Assembly (NCBI RefSeq): GCF_003591655.1
Contig: NZ_QVRA01000010.1
Span: 110,433 to 174,432 of the forward strand
Reading direction: 5' to 3'
Length of the DNA: 64,000 nucleotides
DNA from: Sphingobium terrigena
GTDB lineage: Bacteria > Pseudomonadota > Alphaproteobacteria > Sphingomonadales > Sphingomonadaceae
The first letter of the stretch is position 1; every line of letters begins with the position of its first letter. Below are positions 7,706 to 15,468 of this stretch, one piece after another. A model generated the notes under the pieces. That model saw nothing but the letters and a program-made list of their open reading frames with translations, was not told the DNA's origin and did not search any database. The position numbers were made by a program, and so were the translations under genes.

Positions 7706-9637
7706 TCACTGGCAGGCCAGACACTCGTCATAATCGGTGCTGCCGCCGGCCAGTTCGAATTTGGGCGCGTCGATCGTGTTGTCGGCTTCCACGCCGCCAG
7801 CGAAACCGGCGCGCTGCACGCTCTTGGACCGCAGATAGTAAAGCGACTTGATGCCCAGTTCCCATGCGCGGAAGTGAAGCATGAGCAGGTCCCATTTTTC
7901 CACATCGGCGGGGATGAACAGATTGAGCGACTGCGCCTGGTCGATATAGGGGGTGCGGTCCGCGGCCAGCTCGAGCAGCCAGCGCTGATCGATCTCGAAA
8001 CTGGTCTTGAACGTGTCCTTTTCTTCCTGGCTCAGAAAGTCGAGATGCTGGACCGAGCCGCCATGCTCCAGGATCGAGTTCCAGACATTGGTCGAATCCT
8101 TGGCCTTTTCGACCAGCAGCTTTTCCAGATAGGGATTCTTGATCGAAAAGCTGCCCGATAGCGTCTTGTGGGTGTAGATGTTCGCCGGGATCGGCTCGAT
8201 GCAGGCCGACGTGCCGCCGCAAATAATAGAAATCGACGCGGTCGGCGCGATCGCCATCTTGCAGGAGAAACGCTCCATCACGCCCTGATCGGCAGCATCG
8301 GGGCAGGGGCCGCGCTCGATCGCGAGTTGCATGGAGGCTTCGTCCACCTGGCTCTTGATATGCTTGAACATGCGCAGGTTCCACGACTTGGCCATGGCTC
8401 CTTCGAACGGGATGCCGCGGGCCTGGAGGAAGCTGTGGAAGCCCATGACGCCAAGCCCGACCGAGCGTTCGCGCATCGCACTATATTTGGCGCGCGCCAT
8501 TTCGGGCGGGGCGCGGTCGATATAGTCCTGCAATACATTGTCGAGGAAACGCATGATATCCTCGGCAAACAGCTTTTCATCCTTCCACTCGTCCCAGGTT
8601 TCCAGGTTCATCGAGGAAAGGCAGCACACGGCGGTGCGGTCATTGCCGAGATGGTCGCGACCCGTCGGCAGGGTGATTTCGGAGCAGAGGTTGGAGGTCG
8701 AGACTTTCAGTCCCAGATCGCGATGATGCTTGGGCATCATGCGGTTCACCGTGTCGTTGAACACGATATAGGGCTCACCGGTGGCCAGGCGGGTTTCGAC
8801 CAGCTTCTGGAACAGGGCGCGGGCGTTGACGGTGCCGCGGATCGACTGATCCTTGGGGCTGCGCAGGTGGAAGTCAGCACCGTCGCGCACCGCTTCCATA
8901 AACTCGTCGGTCAGCAGCACGCCATGATGCAGGTTGAGCGCCTTGCGGTTGAAGTCGCCGCTGGGCTTGCGGATTTCGAGGAATTCTTCGATTTCCGGGT
9001 GCGACACGTCGAGATAGCAGGCGGCAGAGCCACGGCGCAGGCTGCCCTGGCTGATGGCCAGGGTGAGCGAATCCATGACGCGCACGAACGGAATGATGCC
9101 TGAGGTCTTGCCGTTCAGGCCGACCGGCTCACCAATGCCGCGCACGCTGCCCCAATAGGTGCCGATGCCGCCGCCGCGCGAAGCCAGCCAGACATTCTCG
9201 TTCCAGGTGTTGACGATGCCTTCCAGGCTGTCGTCCACGCTGTTCAGATAGCAGCTGATCGGCAGGCCGCGTCCGGTGCCGCCATTGGACAGCACCGGGG
9301 TGGCGGGCATGAACCAGAGGCGCGAAATATAGTCATAGACGCGCTGGGCGTGGCCCTGATCATCGGCATAGGCCGCCGCGACGCGGGCGAACAGATCCTG
9401 ATAGCTTTCGCCGGGCAACAGATAGCGGTCGTTGAGCGTATCCTTGCCAAACTCGGTCAGCAGTGCGTCGCGCGACCGGTCGGTCACGACGTCGAAGCGC
9501 CGTTCCAGCACCGCGGACGAGGATAAAGGCTCGGCCTTGGTCGGCGCGGCAGGCTGTTCGCTCACCCGGTCCATCACATCATCCATCACAGTCGCCACGT
9601 CGTTTGTTCCACCCTGTCCGCTATCACGAAAATCCAT
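7706..9637 (-). CDS. nrdA: Ribonucleoside-diphosphate reductase, class Ia alpha subunit (R1)
   Basis: The catalytic subunit reduces ribonucleoside diphosphates. The 643-residue protein shows the substrate-reducing cysteine C129 (ISCYLNS), the radical cysteine C318 with N316 and E320 (SNLCSE), a second active-site cysteine near C338/C339, and the C-terminal redox pair C639/C642 (DECLACQ) that is recycled by thioredoxin or glutaredoxin. The N terminus goes almost directly into the catalytic domain; I see no typical ATP-cone, so allosteric activity control may be absent or different. The start at 9637 has a CGGGGG ribosome site; M18 is an alternative. nrdB follows downstream. Confidence 0.96.
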   Translation of the reverse strand: MDFRDSGQGGTNDVATVMDDVMDRVSEQPAAPTKAEPLSSSAVLERRFDVVTDRSRDALLTEFGKDTLNDRYLLPGESYQDLFARVAAAYADDQGHAQRVYDYISRLWFMPATPVLSNGGTGRGLPISCYLNSVDDSLEGIVNTWNENVWLASRGGGIGTYWGSVRGIGEPVGLNGKTSGIIPFVRVMDSLTLAISQGSLRRGSAACYLDVSHPEIEEFLEIRKPSGDFNRKALNLHHGVLLTDEFMEAVRDGADFHLRSPKDQSIRGTVNARALFQKLVETRLATGEPYIVFNDTVNRMMPKHHRDLGLKVSTSNLCSEITLPTGRDHLGNDRTAVCCLSSMNLETWDEWKDEKLFAEDIMRFLDNVLQDYIDRAPPEMARAKYSAMRERSVGLGVMGFHSFLQARGIPFEGAMAKSWNLRMFKHIKSQVDEASMQLAIERGPCPDAADQGVMERFSCKMAIAPTASISIICGGTSACIEPIPANIYTHKTLSGSFSIKNPYLEKLLVEKAKDSTNVWNSILEHGGSVQHLDFLSQEEKDTFKTSFEIDQRWLLELAADRTPYIDQAQSLNLFIPADVEKWDLLMLHFRAWELGIKSLYYLRSKSVQRAGFAGGVEADNTIDAPKFELAGGSTDYDECLACQ

Positions 9638-9651
9638 ATGCGCCCCCGAAT

Positions 9652-9666
9652 GTTCCTGTTCCGTTC
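9652..9666 (-). promoter_or_regulatory. LexA (SOS) operator candidate, GTTC-N7-GTTC, in front of nrdA
   Basis: The plus strand reads GTTC, CTGTTCC, GTTC, an exact alphaproteobacterial LexA consensus, ending 15 bases upstream of the nrdA start codon and so overlapping the probable transcript leader. The spacer is less AT-rich than in the toxin site. No NrdR-type box pair was found nearby. Regulation is inferred. Confidence 0.5.
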
Positions 9667-10113
9667 GATTCGGTCAAGCTGGTTCGGCAGGTGCCGACAC
9701 CTTAGCAGATACCGTATCGCGACGGGGCGGAAATGGGACCAACTGACACGATTGCAGGGACAAAAGCCCCCTGGCGCTGAAAACCGGTCCAGCGACACAA
9801 TCACAATCTGTTGGGTGACCCCCGTTTACCCGATACCACAGATAGTGCCATAGCCTGTTTTACGCGCAAGAGGGTAAATGACGGTTTAGGGACTCAGCTC
9901 GTCGCTGTTCCGATTCCTTTCGTCGCTGTTTTTGCCCATTGCAACGCAGCGACGCACGGACTTTCCTCGCTCCCCGGAAAGACAAGAGGGAAAAGCGGCA
10001 TAAAAAATAATTTTGCCTTGCCACGCAAATGCGTTGGCGCGCGCAAAAGGCGCTATGACGGTGCCTCCAGCAGACCGCCGCCCGCCCCGTTCACCCGACG
10101 CAAAGGCCGACCG
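9667..10113. other. Divergent intergenic region between nrdA and a GST gene
   Basis: About 450 bases with no convincing gene on either strand. It must hold promoters for nrdAB (minus) and possibly for the GST gene (plus). A reading frame running into the GST gene from 9811 has no ribosome site and its sequence looks non-coding. No riboswitch or tRNA was recognised. Confidence 0.6.
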
Positions 10114-10758
10114 ATGATTCTCTATTATCACCCGCTCTCTTCCTATTGCTGGAAGGTGCTGATCGCCTTTTACGAAAATGGCACGCCCTTCACGCCGCGG
10201 ATGATGGAGGAGGAGGGGGTCGCGCAGGAATGGCTGGCGCTGTGGCCGATCGGCAAGTTCCCGCTGCTGCGCGATTCGACCCGCGACACGATCGTTGCCG
10301 AAGCCAGCATCATCATCGAATATCTGATGAACCATGAACCGGGCACGTTCCGGCCGATTCCGCTCAACCCCGACGCGGCGTTGCAGGTGCGGATGATGGA
10401 CCGGCTGTTCGACAATTATGTCATGACCCCGATGCAGGCGATCGTCGCCGACCGGCTGCGCCCAGCCGACTCGCGCGACCCTTATGGCGTAGAACAGGCC
10501 TGCGCGCTGATCGCGAAAGCCTATGCCCTGCTGGAAACACGGATCGGGACTCATGGCTGGGCGGTGGGGGAAAATTTCACCCTGGCCGATTGTGCGGCGG
10601 CCCCCGCGCTCTTCTATGCCGACAAGATCGTGCCGATCGGCAGCGATTATCCGCGCCTTGCGGCCTATCTCGCCCGACTGGTGGCGCGGCCCAGCTTTGC
10701 GCGGGTGCTGGCAGAGAAGGAACCGTGGTGGCCGATGTTCCCCTTTGCGGGTGGGTAA
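10114..10758 (+). CDS. Glutathione S-transferase family protein
   Basis: The 214-residue protein starts MILYYHPLSSYCWKVLIAFYE, the thioredoxin-like N-terminal GST domain with the Ser/Tyr region used to bind glutathione, followed by the glutathione-contacting segment FPLLRD...VAEASIIIEYL (E and S). A helical C-terminal GST domain has the characteristic GENFTLADCAAAPALFYAD motif (N-capping box). It probably conjugates or reduces electrophiles with glutathione in the cytoplasm; the substrate is unknown. The start was chosen at the beginning of the conserved domain. A palindromic repeat follows two bases after the stop. Confidence 0.93.
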   Translation: MILYYHPLSSYCWKVLIAFYENGTPFTPRMMEEEGVAQEWLALWPIGKFPLLRDSTRDTIVAEASIIIEYLMNHEPGTFRPIPLNPDAALQVRMMDRLFDNYVMTPMQAIVADRLRPADSRDPYGVEQACALIAKAYALLETRIGTHGWAVGENFTLADCAAAPALFYADKIVPIGSDYPRLAAYLARLVARPSFARVLAEKEPWWPMFPFAGG

Positions 10759-10760
10759 GA

Positions 10761-10792
10761 GATGCGCCAACGGCGCATTTCTACACAAACTC
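10761..10792 (+). repeat. Half copy of the GAGTYTGT MITE-like repeat
   Basis: The segment contains a perfect hairpin ATGCGCC-AAC-GGCGCAT. Its reverse complement (GAGTTTGTGTAGAAATGCGC...) matches the left end of the 152-base repeat at 13213-13364 at most positions. It lies just after the GST stop codon and could act as a transcription terminator or mRNA stabiliser. Confidence 0.7.
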
Positions 10793-10896
10793 CAAACTGC
10801 GCCTCTCTGGACAGGCGGGCGATTCCTGACTAGCCGCTGCCCGTGCAGGAACCCGCCGTGCAGGGCCGGGCCGCAGACATAAGGGATCTGGGTAAG

Positions 10897-12417
10897 ATGA
10901 CGCTCATCAAGACCGCCGACCTGATAGAGAGCGTCGCCGACGCGCTTCAGTTCATCAGCTATTATCACCCGATGGATTACATCCGCGCGCTGGGCAAAGC
11001 CTATGAGGCGGAGCAAAGCCCGGCGGCCAAGGACGCCATCGCCCAGATACTGACCAACAGCCGCATGTGCGCGGAGGGGCATCGCCCGATCTGCCAGGAT
11101 ACCGGCATCGTCAATGTGTTCGTCAAATGGGGCATGGAGTGCCGGCTGGATGACAATAGCCGCTCCATGCAGGACGTCATCGACGAAGGCGTGCGCCGCG
11201 CCTACCTCAACCCCGAAAACCGCCTGCGCGCGTCCATCCTGCGCGATCCCGCGTTCAGCCGTCAGAATACCAAGGACAATACCCCTTGCGTCCTGTCGGT
11301 CGAGATGGTGCCGGGCAACAAGGTCGTCATCGACGTCGCGGCCAAGGGCGGCGGCAGCGAGAACAAGACCAAGTTCAAGATGATGAACCCCAGCGATTCG
11401 ATCGTCGACTGGGTGCTGGAGATGATCCCGCAAATGGGCGCTGGCTGGTGCCCGCCTGGCATGTTGGGCATCGGCATTGGCGGCACTGCGGAAAAGGCGG
11501 TGGCGTTGGCCAAGGAAAGCCTGATGGACGCGATCGACATGGGCGAACTCAAGGCACGCGGGCCGCAGACCGAGATTGAGAAGATGCGGGTCGAGATTTT
11601 CGACAAGGTCAACGCGCTGGGCATCGGCGCGCAGGGTCTGGGTGGCCTCTCCACCATCCTTGATGTCAAGATTTACGACTATCCCTGCCATGCGGCGGGC
11701 AAGCCCGTGGCGATGATCCCCAATTGCGCCGCCACCCGCCACGCCCATTTCACGCTGGATGGCTCCGGCCCCGCCTATCTGGAAGCGCCCAAGCTGTCCG
11801 AATGGCCCGACGTCAACTGGACGCCGAGCAAGGAGGCGATCCGGGTCGACCTCAACACGCTGACGCCGGACATCGTCCAGAGCTGGAAGCATGGCGACCG
11901 GCTGCTCTTGAACGGCAAGATGCTGACCGGGCGCGACGCCGCGCACAAGCGGATCAAGGACATGCTGAGCCGGGGCGAGAGCCTGCCGGTCGATTTCAAG
12001 GGCCGCGTCATCTATTATGTCGGCCCGGTCGATCCGGTCGGCGACGAAGTGGTTGGCCCCGCTGGTCCCACTACCGCGACGCGCATGGACAGCTTCATGG
12101 ACATGATGCTGGAGCAGGGCCTGCTGGGCTGCGTCGGCAAGGCTGAACGCGGCGTGGCGGCGACCAAAGCCATCGCCAAGCATAAGAGTGCTTATCTGAT
12201 GGCGGTCGGCGGCGCGGCCTATCTGGTCGCCCGCGCGATCAAGGGGGCCAAGGTCGTGGGCTTTGAGGATCTGGGCATGGAAGCCATTTACGAATTCGAC
12301 GTGCAGGACATGCCCGTGACCGTAGCGGTCGATAGCGAAGGCCAGAATGTCCACCACCTCGCCCCGCTGGTCTGGCAGGAGAAGATCAAGCGCGAAGGGC
12401 TGCTGGAGGGCGTGTGA
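10897..12417 (+). CDS. fumA: Class I (iron-sulfur) fumarate hydratase
   Basis: The enzyme interconverts fumarate and malate in the TCA cycle using an oxygen-sensitive [4Fe-4S] cluster. Three cysteines are at the expected ligand sites: C66 (PICQDTG), C277 (IPNCAATR) and C412 (GLLGCVGKAERG). The N-terminal alpha domain includes KGGGSENKTKF, and the C-terminal beta domain includes YYVGPVDPVGDEVVGPAGPTTATRMDSF. At 506 residues it is full length. The start MTLIKTADLIESV was preferred to an in-frame upstream start at 10843 because homologous fumarases begin here. It is followed by a REP-bounded DUF559 gene. Confidence 0.95.
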   Translation: MTLIKTADLIESVADALQFISYYHPMDYIRALGKAYEAEQSPAAKDAIAQILTNSRMCAEGHRPICQDTGIVNVFVKWGMECRLDDNSRSMQDVIDEGVRRAYLNPENRLRASILRDPAFSRQNTKDNTPCVLSVEMVPGNKVVIDVAAKGGGSENKTKFKMMNPSDSIVDWVLEMIPQMGAGWCPPGMLGIGIGGTAEKAVALAKESLMDAIDMGELKARGPQTEIEKMRVEIFDKVNALGIGAQGLGGLSTILDVKIYDYPCHAAGKPVAMIPNCAATRHAHFTLDGSGPAYLEAPKLSEWPDVNWTPSKEAIRVDLNTLTPDIVQSWKHGDRLLLNGKMLTGRDAAHKRIKDMLSRGESLPVDFKGRVIYYVGPVDPVGDEVVGPAGPTTATRMDSFMDMMLEQGLLGCVGKAERGVAATKAIAKHKSAYLMAVGGAAYLVARAIKGAKVVGFEDLGMEAIYEFDVQDMPVTVAVDSEGQNVHHLAPLVWQEKIKREGLLEGV

Positions 12418-12426
12418 GTTTTCGAT

Positions 12427-12481
12427 CCTCCCCAAGCTTGCTTGGGGAGGGGGACCGCTCGCGAAGCGAGTGGTGGAGGGG
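12427..12481 (+). repeat. REP-like double hairpin, left border of the DUF559 gene
   Basis: Two adjacent hairpins: CCTCCCCAAGC-TT-GCTTGGGGAGG (11-bp perfect stem) and ACCGCTCGC-GAA-GCGAGTGGT, followed by GGAGGGG. The same layout occurs in reverse orientation at 12837-12888, with conserved outer bases and different loop stems, so the two form an inverted pair around the nuclease gene. Confidence 0.85.
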
Positions 12482-12491
12482 AGATGCGCAA

Positions 12492-12896
12492 ATGCCTCCG
12501 AATAGAAAAACCGTCGAGAAAGCGCGCAAGTTCAGACGCGCCCTGACACCACCCGAAGTCATATTATGGCAATGGATGCGCGGCCGACCGCAAGGACTAA
12601 AGTTTCGGCGGCAGCATCCCCTTGGCTTTTATGTGCTGGATTTCTATTATGCCGCCGCGCGGATCGCGATCGAGGTTGACGGCGCTGTGCATGACGACCC
12701 CCGCCAGATGGCGCATGATGCGCAACGCGATGCATGGATCGCGGCGCAGGGCGTAAGGATCATACGGATCAGGGCGGCCGATGTGCTGGCTGATCTGGAC
12801 GCGGTTGCGCGGCATATACTCGACCGTTGCGCATTTCCCCTCCACCAGCCTTCGGCTGGTCCCCCTCCCCATGCTGCGCATGGGGAGGAGTTATAA
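12492..12896 (+). CDS. DUF559 family (Vsr-like fold) endonuclease
   Basis: The 134-residue basic protein shows the DUF559 pattern: ARKFRRALTPPEVILWQWMR, then KFRRQHPLGFYVLDFYY, AIEVDGAVHD and a late GVRIIRIRAADV. The conserved E, D and E-x-D residues are those of the very-short-patch-repair/PD-(D/E)xK-like nuclease fold. The biological role is not established. The start (MPPNRKTVEK) follows the left REP-like repeat. The last 18 or so codons are supplied by the right repeat itself (12837-12888), so the 3' end of the gene and the palindrome coincide. Gene plus flanking repeats form a compact 462-base unit. Confidence 0.85.
   Translation: MPPNRKTVEKARKFRRALTPPEVILWQWMRGRPQGLKFRRQHPLGFYVLDFYYAAARIAIEVDGAVHDDPRQMAHDAQRDAWIAAQGVRIIRIRAADVLADLDAVARHILDRCAFPLHQPSAGPPPHAAHGEEL
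12837..12888 (-). repeat. REP-like double hairpin, right border of the DUF559 gene (inverted)
   Basis: CCCCTCC followed by ACCAGCC-TTC-GGCTGGT and CCTCCCCATGC-TGC-GCATGGGGAGG. Read on the minus strand it has the same order as the left border at 12427-12481. The conserved parts are CCTCCCCA/TGGGGAGG and GGTGGAGGGG; the inner stem sequences differ but remain base-paired, indicating selection for the hairpins. Confidence 0.85.
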
Positions 12897-12977
12897 TCGC
12901 ACCAACCTGCATCAAGCCCCCGGAACCCTGGCCTCTACTTGGCATTGTCTCCCTATTCTTATCCCGGAGCCAGTCCC

Positions 12978-13211
12978 ATGTCCTTCACCCAACTCGACCC
13001 ACCCCTGCCTGTTCATGTTGAGGGCAAGGGGAAGGGCTATGCCCTGGCCGTCATCGATTATGGGCAGGAACATAATCTGATCTGGGTGACGGGCCTGTCC
13101 GACAGCGGCGAAATCTGGTGCGCGCCCAATCCGCTGGTGCGGCTGGAGGCGAACTGGACGATGGGGCGGGACTGGTCGCGCCATGGACTGCCCGGCGTCA
13201 AGCCCAGCTAA
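12978..13211 (+). CDS. Conserved small protein of unknown function
   Basis: A 77-residue protein, MSFTQLDPPLPVHVEGKG..., contains ALAVIDYGQEHNLIWVTGL and ends with ANWTMGRDW. This layout resembles small conserved alphaproteobacterial proteins of unknown function; no catalytic motif is visible. The start was placed at the ATG preceded by CGGAG; a longer version would start at 12939. Typical high-GC codon use supports coding. A 152-base palindromic repeat begins two bases after its stop. Confidence 0.7.
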   Translation: MSFTQLDPPLPVHVEGKGKGYALAVIDYGQEHNLIWVTGLSDSGEIWCAPNPLVRLEANWTMGRDWSRHGLPGVKPS

Positions 13212-13212
13212 G

Positions 13213-13364
13213 AGTTTGTTTCGAAATGCGCCTTTGGCGCATCCGCACCGGCCCACACCCCCACCCGACCTCCCATTCAGGATACACTCTGTGGGCGGTC
13301 GGTTGGGGGTGTGGGCCGGTGCGGCAACCGAAATGCGCTCTTTCGCGCATTTCGCGACAGACTC
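13213..13364 (+). repeat. MITE-like palindromic repeat, copy 1
   Basis: The ends form terminal inverted repeats, GAGTTTGT..CGAAATGCGC on the left and its near complement (GCGCATTTCGCGACAGACTC) on the right. Inside are a small hairpin (13225-13243), an 82-base large palindrome (13244-13324, arms CCGCACCGGCCCACACCCCC and complement) and another small hairpin (13330-13354). The core is in the opposite orientation to copies 2 and 3. No protein is encoded. Confidence 0.85.
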
Positions 13365-13418
13365 TCAGCGCAAACAACCGTCTGGCAAGCGTCATACACC
13401 GCTGTTATCCTGTTCCCC

Positions 13419-14474
13419 ATGACGGGGGAAATAGACGCGGCGGGGGACGCTATCACCGGAGGCATGATCGCGCGCGCGGTCGAGCCAGGGCATGGCGAGT
13501 CAGAGCATGAAGGCCATGGCGCCTGCCTCAATTGCGGCGCGACGCTCACCGGTGCCTATTGCGCGCAATGCGGGCAGGCGACGCATGTTCACCGCAGTTT
13601 CAGCGCAATCGGGCATGATCTGGCCCATGGCGTGCTGCATTTTGAGGGCAAGATATTCAGGACATTGCCCGAATTGGCGCTGCGGCCGGGCAAGCTGACG
13701 CGGCGCTACATCCATGGCGAGCGGGCGAAATTCGTGTCGCCCTTCGCCCTGTTCCTGTTCAGCGCTTTCCTGATGTACGCCATCTTCTCGCTGACCAGCG
13801 GCCATGGCGCCAGCGCGGGCAAGATGGTGCAGATGGACGATGGCGCGATCGCTGAATTGCGCGCCGAAGAGGCGAAGGCCGACGCGCAGATTGCGAAGAT
13901 CGAGGCACGGCTGAAAGCACCCGGTCTGACCCCGGCGCAGCGCGCGACGCTGAACGAGGATCTGGGCGAGGCGCGCGAGGAGCGAAAGGGCATCTCGCTC
14001 GCCGCCAATATGACTGAAAGTCTGCGCGGTGAAGGCATGAATGGCGGAGTCGCCGCGACAGTGGGCGAAGTCGTCAGCGCCGCTGCGAAAGACCCGGAAC
14101 TGGCCTATTACAAGCTCAAGGCCAATGCCTATAAATTCTCCTGGGCGCTGATCCTGTTTTCCATGCCGTTCGTGTGGCTGCTCTTCCCGTTCAGCCGCCG
14201 CTTCAAAATATATGATCATGCGATCTATGTGACCTATTCGATCGCCTTCATGTCCTTGCTCTTTTCGCTGTCGATGCTGCTGTCGGCGCTGCATGTCACC
14301 GCCGGTCTGGTGACGACCGCACTGTTGCTCTATGCCGCCTGGCACATGTACCGGCAGATGAAGGACGCCTACAGCCTGTCACGCCTTGGCGCGCTGTGGC
14401 GGCTGCCTTTGCTCTATATGTTCGCCTGCCTCGCGCTGGTACTGTTCTTCACCATGCTGGTGATGATGGGATGA
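13419..14474 (+). CDS. DUF3667 membrane protein with N-terminal zinc ribbon
   Basis: The 351-residue protein begins with a cytoplasmic zinc-ribbon (C36-x2-C39, C48-x2-C51; CLNCG...YCAQCGQ), followed by the DUF3667 segment HDLAHGVLHFEGKIFRTLPELALRPG and YIHGERAKFVSPFALFLFSAF. A first transmembrane segment lies near 103-124, a charged coiled-coil-like loop covers about 135-195, and several more membrane segments occupy 235-350. Function is unknown; the family is widespread and often called YckC/zinc-ribbon membrane protein. The start chosen is the ATG at the beginning of recognisable sequence; upstream in-frame codons lie in the repeat. Confidence 0.85.
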   Translation: MTGEIDAAGDAITGGMIARAVEPGHGESEHEGHGACLNCGATLTGAYCAQCGQATHVHRSFSAIGHDLAHGVLHFEGKIFRTLPELALRPGKLTRRYIHGERAKFVSPFALFLFSAFLMYAIFSLTSGHGASAGKMVQMDDGAIAELRAEEAKADAQIAKIEARLKAPGLTPAQRATLNEDLGEAREERKGISLAANMTESLRGEGMNGGVAATVGEVVSAAAKDPELAYYKLKANAYKFSWALILFSMPFVWLLFPFSRRFKIYDHAIYVTYSIAFMSLLFSLSMLLSALHVTAGLVTTALLLYAAWHMYRQMKDAYSLSRLGALWRLPLLYMFACLALVLFFTMLVMMG

Positions 14475-14504
14475 CGCAGGGCGCCGAGCAGTTATAGCAA
14501 CGCG

Positions 14505-15422
14505 ATGATCAGTTCCCCGATCTGGCTGCCCGCAACGCTGATGGCAGGTGGGGTGCAGGCATGGCGCACTGCCGTCCAGCGGCGGCTGAGCCAGAGCCTG
14601 TCGCTCAATGCGGCTGGGCTGGTACGCTATCTCTACGGCCTGCCCTTCGCGCTGCTTCTGCTGGGCGGATATTGGCTGGCCTTTCCCGTGCCTGTCCCCT
14701 CCCTTGGTCCGCTCTTCCCGCTCTTCTGCATCGGCGGCGGGCTGGCGCAGATCATCGCGACCAACCTGCTCATCCTGGCGTTCGGGCATCGTAATTTCGT
14801 CGTCGGCACCGCTTACTCAAAGACAGAGGCAGTGCAGGGCGCGCTCCTGTCCTTCCTGCTCATGGGCGAGCGCTTGTCGCCGCTCGCCTGGGCCGGGATC
14901 GGCTGCGGCGTGGCGGGGGTAATGCTGCTTTCGACCGGTGGCAGGCGCATGGGGCCAATGGATTTCATCCGCGCGCTGGGCCAGCCTGCCGCGTTATGCG
15001 GCATCGCGTCGGGCTTGTTTTTCGCGCTGACCGCGATCGGCATCCGCCGCGCGACGCAGCAGGTGGAAACGGGCGATCCGATTCTGGCAGCGCTGGTCGT
15101 GCTGGCGGTGACGGTCGCGCTCCAGACGATGATGCAGGGGGGCTGGTTGCTGGCACGCGAACCGGGCGAGATGCGGCGGGTGTTCGCCACCTGGCGGGTG
15201 TCGGGACAGGTCGGAATGCTCTCGGCGCTGGGGTCGGCCTGCTGGTTCACCGGCTTTGCCACCGCGCCGGTCGCGCTGGTGCGGATCGTCGGGCAGGTCG
15301 AGGTCGCCTTCACCATGGGCTTTGCCCATTTTTACCTCAAGGAACAGATGCAGCGCAGCGAGGCTATCGGGCTGCTGCTGGTCGTGACGGGCGTGGTGCT
15401 GGCGCTCGCGGGATCGCTCTGA
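14505..15422 (+). CDS. EamA/DMT-superfamily transporter
   Basis: The 305-residue hydrophobic protein has about ten predicted transmembrane helices in two repeats, as in drug/metabolite transporters. Typical features are the short hydrophilic loop [25 protein letters not shown] in the first repeat and [20 protein letters not shown]...[20 protein letters not shown] in the second. The transported compound cannot be deduced. It starts 30 bases after the DUF3667 gene and could be co-transcribed with it. Confidence 0.88.
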   Translation: MISSPIWLPATLMAGGVQAWRTAVQRRLSQSLSLNAAGLVRYLYGLPFALLLLGGYWLAFPVPVPSLGPLFPLFCIGGGLAQIIATNLLILAFGHRNFVVGTAYSKTEAVQGALLSFLLMGERLSPLAWAGIGCGVAGVMLLSTGGRRMGPMDFIRALGQPAALCGIASGLFFALTAIGIRRATQQVETGDPILAALVVLAVTVALQTMMQGGWLLAREPGEMRRVFATWRVSGQVGMLSALGSACWFTGFATAPVALVRIVGQVEVAFTMGFAHFYLKEQMQRSEAIGLLLVVTGVVLALAGSL

Positions 15423-15468
15423 CGCCCCGCTAATCTTTCCTTTACCATGTTGGATTAGCCCTCAATCC

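Noticed and set aside
9638..9860. NrdR boxes upstream of nrdA
   Set aside because: Segments such as ACACAATC...TGTTG and CCACAGATAGTGCC lack the correct spacing and symmetry of the 16-base NrdR palindrome.
9886..12435. Very long antisense reading frame (849 codons) opposite the GST and fumarase genes
   Set aside because: It is the mirror of high-GC codon bias in fumA; its product is low-complexity Arg/His/Ala-rich with no recognisable domain, while the other strand encodes a complete enzyme.
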